The notes under the pieces are model-generated. The model made no database searches, was not told the origin of the DNA, and saw nothing but the letters and a program-made list of their open reading frames with translations. From Paenibacillaceae bacterium (lineage in GTDB: Bacteria > Bacillota > Bacilli > Paenibacillales > YIM-B00363): a DNA stretch of 18,932 nucleotides. Shown piece by piece: positions 14,018-18,932 of the stretch. Position 1 is the first letter of the stretch, and the number at the start of each line of letters is the position of its first letter. Location: contig JAGWXQ010000003.1 of the NCBI GenBank assembly GCA_018969805.1, positions 1-18,932 of the forward strand, given 5' to 3'. The position numbers and the translations under genes are program-made.

Positions 14018-15205
14018 ATGAACGGGGACATCATCGCTGTGATGCTGGCGCGGGTTCAAGCGTGGGGAGAAGCGTCGCTGTCCCCATGGTACGTGCTGGG
14101 CTTGTGTGCACTCGCAATCATCGTTGGGCAGCTCATCGTGCAGCAGCGGTCGCTGTACGGTGTGCGCATGCATCCGGTGTGGCGCGATGCGGTGGTTCTC
14201 GTCGTTTTCGGATGGATATGTAGTGCGGTTGTGGCCATGACAGGGCTCGTCATCGACGTATCCGAAGGGTTGGCACGGTTGATGTGGATCGTGTTGCTTC
14301 TCGTGGCGTGCGTACGCATTGCGTATGCACGTATTGCGTACGTCGGGGCATTGCTGATCGCTTCTTCTGTCGCTGCGGCGATCGTGCCCGCTCCGGAATC
14401 GTTGCCTGGTGGTGTACGCATGTTTTGGCACCTGCTTGCGTCCATCGATGTTCCGTCTCTTTGTGTGCTCGTCGGTGTGACGGCACTCATCGAGGCGGCA
14501 GTGCTCCTGGTGTATGGTGGACGATGGGCGATGCCTGCCTACGTGCGCGGTGAGCGATTGAAGCCCATCGGTGCGTATGCGCTCATCGTCTTTTGTCCGT
14601 TGCCACTGATCGTATGGAATTCCTCCGGTGTTGTGGCGATCCCCCTCTTGATCGCGTCGGTTGCCTGGGTGACATCGGGATCCGTACGCGTCCGGTTGCG
14701 CAGCACTGTCCGTATGCTCGTGCTGTACGCACTGGCACTATGCGCGGTCGGTGCTGCGGGCATGATGTGGGCATCACAGTGGATCCCGATCGTTCAGTGG
14801 TCGTTTGCGCTCCTTTGCGCTCTGTTTTGTGCAGGGGCGTACGGGGCAGTGTATGCGTCGCTCTCCAAAACGCGCGGCGTATTGTTGACGAACAACAACA
14901 AAGGATTGCGCGTCCTTGCGGTCGCAAAAAAGTCTGTCGCTGCGAAGCTCGGCATCGTACCAGGAGACATCGTGCACAAAATGCATGGGCGACGCATTCG
15001 TACGCTTGCAGACGTATACGCCGCACGGCTATCGCATCCGACGACGGTGCGCATCGATGTCATGGATGCCCGTGGTGACGTGCGCATCGTCCAACAAGCG
15101 GTGTATGAGCACGACGGGGCATTGCTCGGAATTGTGTATTGTCCAGAAGAAGGTACCGGCATGGTACAAAAATTGCGTGGACTCGCATCGTTGTTTGTGC
15201 GGTGA
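14018..15205 (+). CDS. minJ: MinJ-like polytopic membrane protein with C-terminal PDZ domain
   Basis: In B. subtilis MinJ links DivIVA to MinD, keeping division away from the poles. This 395-residue protein is almost the same length as B. subtilis MinJ (397). It has about seven or eight hydrophobic segments (near 24-42, 58-78, 87-123, 145-167, 184-217, 230-251 and 258-280) and one PDZ-like domain at about 295-375 containing KLGIVPGDIVHKMHG. The ATG is 9 nt after AGGGAG, 22 nt beyond the ctp stop. Sequence conservation in this family is low, so the call rests on topology, length and the ctp-minJ-uvrB gene order. A short tandem repeat encodes RIAYA-RIAYV at residues 100-109. Confidence 0.85.
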   Translation: MNGDIIAVMLARVQAWGEASLSPWYVLGLCALAIIVGQLIVQQRSLYGVRMHPVWRDAVVLVVFGWICSAVVAMTGLVIDVSEGLARLMWIVLLLVACVRIAYARIAYVGALLIASSVAAAIVPAPESLPGGVRMFWHLLASIDVPSLCVLVGVTALIEAAVLLVYGGRWAMPAYVRGERLKPIGAYALIVFCPLPLIVWNSSGVVAIPLLIASVAWVTSGSVRVRLRSTVRMLVLYALALCAVGAAGMMWASQWIPIVQWSFALLCALFCAGAYGAVYASLSKTRGVLLTNNNKGLRVLAVAKKSVAAKLGIVPGDIVHKMHGRRIRTLADVYAARLSHPTTVRIDVMDARGDVRIVQQAVYEHDGALLGIVYCPEEGTGMVQKLRGLASLFVR

Positions 15206-15235
15206 CGTGCAATACGGTTCACGGTACGCGTCACT
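15201..15235 (+). repeat. Hairpin at the minJ stop / uvrB upstream junction
   Basis: GTGACG (15202-15207) pairs with CGTCAC (15229-15234), extendable to 9 bp with two G-U pairs and a 17-nt loop. It covers the minJ stop codon (15203-15205). No T-run follows, so it is not a rho-independent terminator; read-through from minJ into uvrB is expected. Confidence 0.4.
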
Positions 15236-15273
15236 GGAGAACAGGATCGGCGTTGGTGTAGGAGGAAGAGGCG

Positions 15274-17247
15274 ATGACGCCATTTCAGCTTGTTAGTGGG
15301 TATACACCACAAGGAGATCAACCGAAGGCGATTGCGTCGCTCGTCGCAGGCGTGCAGCGTGGCGAACGCATCCAAACGCTGCTCGGAGCGACGGGGACAG
15401 GAAAGACGTTTACGATCGCCCATACGATCGCCAACGTCCAGCGCCCGACGCTCGTCATTGCACACAACAAAACGTTGGCGGCACAGCTGTATAGCGAATT
15501 TTTGCAGTTTTTTCCAAACAATGCAGTGCAATATTTCGTCAGCTACTTTGATTACTACCAACCCGAAGCGTACGTTCCGTCTAAAGATTTGTTTATCGAA
15601 AAAGATTCATCCACCAATGAAGAAATAGACAAGCTGCGCCACGCCGCGACGAGCTCCGTCCTCGAACGCCGCGACGTCATCGTCGTCGCAAGCGTATCGT
15701 GCATTTATGGGCTCGGGTCACCGACGGAATACGCCGAACAAGTGCTCAGTGTCCGTGTCGGAGCGCGTGCCGAGCGAGGGCGCATTGTCGCCAAACTCGT
15801 CGATATTCGCTACGAACGCAACGACATCCAGCTGTCGCGTGGGACGTTTCGGGTGCGCGGAGACGTTATTGAGGTATTTCCCGCATCGACCCACGAACAT
15901 GCCGTGCGCATCGAACTGTTTGGCGATGAAGTCGAATGCATTCGAGAAATCGACGTCTTAACTGGAGAAATCAAAGCGCACCGCGACCACGTCGCCATTT
16001 TCCCCGCGTCCCACTACGTGACACAGCAGCATACGCTGCAAACCGCCCTTGCGCGCATCGAAGCCGAGCTCGAAGACCAACTCGAACGGTTTCGCGCACA
16101 AGGAAAATTGCTTGAAGCACAACGGTTGGAACAAAGGACGCGCTATGATTTGGAAATGATGCGTGAAGTCGGGTTTTGCTCGGGCATCGAAAACTACTCT
16201 GGACCGTTGAGCGGTAGGAAAACTGGGGAAACCCCGTATACGTTGCTCGACTATTTTCCAAAAGATTTGTTGATCGTGATCGACGAATCGCATGTTACAT
16301 TACCACAAATTCGCGGGATGTACAACGGAGATCGCGCACGAAAAATGATTCTTGTCGATCATGGATTTCGACTTCCGTCTGCGCTGGACAACCGCCCCAT
16401 GACGTTTGATGAATTTTTGGGGAAAGCATACCAAATGATTTGTGTATCTGCGACACCGGGTCCGTACGAGCTGGAGCACGGACCTGCGCCCATCGAGCAA
16501 ATCATTCGCCCGACTGGATTGCTCGATCCGACAATCGATGTGCGTCCTTCCCACGGACAAATGGACGACGTGCTCCACGAAATTCACATCCGCACCGAAC
16601 GCAACGAGCGTGTACTTCTCACGACGCTCACCAAAAAAATGGCCGAGGATTTGACGACGTTTTTAAAAGAAGCTGGGGTGCGCGTCCGCTATCTCCACTC
16701 AGACATCAAAACACTCGAGCGCATTGCAATTTTGCGCGATTTGCGCTTGGGTGTGTTTGATGTGCTCGTTGGAATCAACTTGCTGCGCGAAGGCATCGAC
16801 TTGCCTGAAGTGTCGCTTGTGGCAGTACTCGACGCGGACAAGGAAGGTTTTTTGCGTTCCGAACGTGCGCTCATCCAGACGATCGGCCGTGCAGCGCGCA
16901 ACGCATCCGGACACGTCATCTTGTACGCCGATGAAATGACACCTTCCATGCGCAGTGCCATCGGTGAAACAGAACGGAGACGCGCAGTGCAAATGGCGTA
17001 CAACGCACAACACGGAATCGTGCCCCAAACGGTGCGCAAAAGCGTCTACGCTGTCGTCGAGGCGACCAAAGCGGTACCCGATGCGCGCGACGACCACAAT
17101 GCACCACCGAGCACACCACAAGCGCGCGCTGCTTGGCGCAAACGCATTCAAGCAGAAATGCACGCAGCATCGAAAGCGCTCGATTTTGAACGCGCGGCGA
17201 TGCTGCGGGATCTACTCATCGAAGAACAGGCATCGACGAAGAAATGA
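15274..17247 (+). CDS. uvrB: Excinuclease ABC subunit B
   Basis: UvrB is the damage-verifying helicase-like subunit of nucleotide excision repair; it is loaded by UvrA and then recruits UvrC. The 657-residue protein is full length: Walker A GATGTGKT (38-45), the DNA-clamping beta-hairpin region starting at YFDYYQPEAY (91-100), the DESH box D337-H340, the helicase motif ending IGRAARN, and a C-terminal UVR domain (about 620-653) for UvrC contact. The ribosome binding site TAGGAGGA (15259-15266) is 8 nt upstream of the ATG. No LexA/DinR box of the CGAAC-N4-GTTCG type is visible in the 68-nt gap after minJ, so SOS control, usual for uvrB in B. subtilis, is not evident here. Confidence 0.98.
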   Translation: MTPFQLVSGYTPQGDQPKAIASLVAGVQRGERIQTLLGATGTGKTFTIAHTIANVQRPTLVIAHNKTLAAQLYSEFLQFFPNNAVQYFVSYFDYYQPEAYVPSKDLFIEKDSSTNEEIDKLRHAATSSVLERRDVIVVASVSCIYGLGSPTEYAEQVLSVRVGARAERGRIVAKLVDIRYERNDIQLSRGTFRVRGDVIEVFPASTHEHAVRIELFGDEVECIREIDVLTGEIKAHRDHVAIFPASHYVTQQHTLQTALARIEAELEDQLERFRAQGKLLEAQRLEQRTRYDLEMMREVGFCSGIENYSGPLSGRKTGETPYTLLDYFPKDLLIVIDESHVTLPQIRGMYNGDRARKMILVDHGFRLPSALDNRPMTFDEFLGKAYQMICVSATPGPYELEHGPAPIEQIIRPTGLLDPTIDVRPSHGQMDDVLHEIHIRTERNERVLLTTLTKKMAEDLTTFLKEAGVRVRYLHSDIKTLERIAILRDLRLGVFDVLVGINLLREGIDLPEVSLVAVLDADKEGFLRSERALIQTIGRAARNASGHVILYADEMTPSMRSAIGETERRRAVQMAYNAQHGIVPQTVRKSVYAVVEATKAVPDARDDHNAPPSTPQARAAWRKRIQAEMHAASKALDFERAAMLRDLLIEEQASTKK

Positions 17248-17255
17248 GGGTGGCT

Positions 17256-18932
17256 ATGGCACAACAACACATTGTTGTACGCGGTGCGCGGACACACAAT
17301 TTACAAAACATCGATGTGCATATCCCGCGCGATGCGTTTGTCGTGATGACGGGATTGAGCGGTTCAGGGAAGTCATCGCTCGCTTTTGATACGATTTTCG
17401 CCGAAGGACAGCGGCGCTACGTCGAATCGCTCTCGTCGTACGCAAGGCAGTTTCTTGGACAAATGGACAAGCCCGATGTCGATGCGATCGAAGGTTTGTC
17501 GCCCGCCGTGGCGATCGATCAAAAGACGACGAGCCGCAATCCGCGCTCGACCGTCGGCACAGTGACCGAAATATACGATTATTTGCGCTTGCTGTATGCA
17601 CGCATCGGTGTACCCCACTGCCCGACACACGACATCGCAATCCAAATGCAGACGATTGAGCAAATGGTCGATCGCATTTTGGCCTATGGCGAAGACGAAA
17701 AGCTCATCATCTTAAGTCCGGTCGTCGCATCCAAAAAAGGAGAACATACGAAAACGCTGGAGTCGATAAAAAAACAAGGGTTTGTCCGCGTGCGCATCAA
17801 CGGGGACATCGTCGATGTCCATCAGGACATCCAGCTCCCCAAACATCGGCAACATACGATCGACATCGACATCGATCGGCTGATCGTCCGCGCGCACGAT
17901 GCCGCGCGTCTTGCAGAATCACTCGAAACAGCAGTGCGGCAAGGGGACGGTACCGTCATCGTGCACCGCATGTCTTCAAATGAAGATGTCGTCATGTCCG
18001 CCAAGTCGGCCTGTCCCAAATGCGGATTGGGCATTGGTGTGCTCGAACCCCGCATGTTTTCGTTTAATTCTCCGCTCGGTGCGTGTCCGACGTGCGGTGG
18101 GCTCGGCGTTCGCCAACAAGTCGATCTGCGGCGCGTATGCCCCGACGACTCCCTGACGCTTAATGAGGGAGCGCTGCTCCCGTGGACTGCTGCAGAGGAA
18201 CAAAAGTACTTCCCGATGTACCTAAAAGCAGCGTGCGCGTTTTTGCGCATCGATATGAACACCCCCGTCCGTGACATCCACAAAGAGAAGTGGAAAGAGC
18301 TGCTGTACGGGGATGTAGAGACGATGCACACGCTCCAGTTTTCGTACGTATCGTCTTTTGGGGAACAACGCAAAGCCAAAACACCGTTTGTTGGGCTGAT
18401 CCCACAGCTTGAGGCACGGTATGCATCGGCCCAAGCGCGGGAATACGTCTCCGAGTATATGACCGAGCAGCCGTGCGAAGCGTGCGCGGGAAAACGATTG
18501 AGTCCGCTCGTCCTCGCGGTGCGCATACAAGGTGCCTCGATTTACGATGTGACCCAACTGTCCATCAAAGAGGCCGTCGCATTTATGGATGCGCTTGATT
18601 TGCCTCCAGCCCAACGTGCCATCGCGGCACCGATCGTCAGCGAAATTCGCGCACGGCTCTCTTTTTTGTGCAATGTCGGGCTTGATTATTTGACGCTCGG
18701 GCGGTCCGCTGCGACACTCTCCGGGGGCGAATCCCAACGCATCCGTCTGGCGACACAAATCGGATCCCAGCTGTCCGGTGTCCTGTACGTTCTCGATGAA
18801 CCGAGCATCGGCTTGCATCAGCGCGACAACGACCGCCTTATCGCGACGCTAAAACACATGCGCGACCTCGGCAATACGCTGCTCGTCGTCGAACACGACG
18901 AAGATACGATCCGCGCTTGCGACTTTGTCGTC
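17256..18932 (+). CDS. uvrA: Excinuclease ABC subunit A, 3' end cut by window
   Basis: UvrA is the dimeric ABC-type ATPase that finds DNA lesions and hands them to UvrB. The frame is open for 559 codons to the last base of the window; the family is usually about 940-950 residues, so the second ATPase half is missing here only because the window ends. Seen are Walker A GLSGSGKSS (33-41), the first zinc finger C253-x2-C256 with C277-x2-C280, the CEAC pair (C407, C410), the signature LSGGESQR starting at L488 and Walker B ending D514-E515. ATG 17256 is 8 nt after the uvrB stop, with GAGGG overlapping that stop; GTG 17250 is a less likely alternative. Tight spacing indicates co-transcription with uvrB. 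Confidence 0.98.
   Translation, partial: MAQQHIVVRGARTHNLQNIDVHIPRDAFVVMTGLSGSGKSSLAFDTIFAEGQRRYVESLSSYARQFLGQMDKPDVDAIEGLSPAVAIDQKTTSRNPRSTVGTVTEIYDYLRLLYARIGVPHCPTHDIAIQMQTIEQMVDRILAYGEDEKLIILSPVVASKKGEHTKTLESIKKQGFVRVRINGDIVDVHQDIQLPKHRQHTIDIDIDRLIVRAHDAARLAESLETAVRQGDGTVIVHRMSSNEDVVMSAKSACPKCGLGIGVLEPRMFSFNSPLGACPTCGGLGVRQQVDLRRVCPDDSLTLNEGALLPWTAAEEQKYFPMYLKAACAFLRIDMNTPVRDIHKEKWKELLYGDVETMHTLQFSYVSSFGEQRKAKTPFVGLIPQLEARYASAQAREYVSEYMTEQPCEACAGKRLSPLVLAVRIQGASIYDVTQLSIKEAVAFMDALDLPPAQRAIAAPIVSEIRARLSFLCNVGLDYLTLGRSAATLSGGESQRIRLATQIGSQLSGVLYVLDEPSIGLHQRDNDRLIATLKHMRDLGNTLLVVEHDEDTIRACDFVV

Noticed and set aside
17858..17882. GACATC-type microrepeat in uvrA, as a possible slippage or phase-variation site.
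   Set aside because: The unit is six bases, so changes keep the frame, and it encodes a short Ile-Asp alternation in a variable part of UvrA.

Overview
The window looks like chromosomal housekeeping DNA from a Gram-positive, Bacillales-like Firmicute, roughly mid-50s % GC by eye. It carries two conserved Bacillales blocks: radA-pssA-yacL-ispD/ispF-gltX, and ftsE-ftsX-M23 peptidase-ctp-minJ-uvrB-uvrA. MinJ, integral-membrane PssA, PIN/TRAM YacL and strong AGGAGG-type ribosome binding sites all fit this. GTG starts are common. I cannot name a genus. No rRNA, tRNA, CRISPR array, insertion sequence or prophage gene was seen.

Region 1 (1-5737, + strand): the 3' part of radA, then pssA, a YacL-type membrane PIN/TRAM protein, a fused ispD-ispF gene (MEP isoprenoid pathway) and gltX. 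Genes from yacL on are tightly packed (18 nt, then 1 nt gaps). disA, which sits after radA in many Bacilli, is absent here.

Region 2 (5738-8516, + strand): argG and argH, the last two steps of arginine synthesis, overlap by ATGA and end in a hairpin terminator that contains the argH stop codon. They lie where B. subtilis and relatives carry cysE-cysS.

Region 3 (8457-9603): one minus-strand gene, a secreted, cysteine-rich trypsin-like serine protease, converges on argH with a 50-nt coding overlap. Its promoter and the ftsE promoter diverge from a 232-nt intergenic region that also encodes a possibly structured leader for the protease.

Region 4 (9604-18932, + strand): ftsE and ftsX encode the division/elongation ABC complex that activates cell-wall hydrolases. 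They are followed, from a second promoter, by a secreted coiled-coil M23 endopeptidase (the likely FtsEX effector), a CtpA/B-type S41 protease and a MinJ-like division-site protein. uvrB and uvrA (cut by the window end) complete a co-directional run for envelope growth, division-site control and nucleotide excision repair.

I found no wholly new system. The main departures from textbook order are the IspDF fusion, the missing disA, the argGH replacement, the solitary cysteine-rich protease with its odd convergent 3' overlap, and three promoters sharing a TGGTAyACT extended -10.
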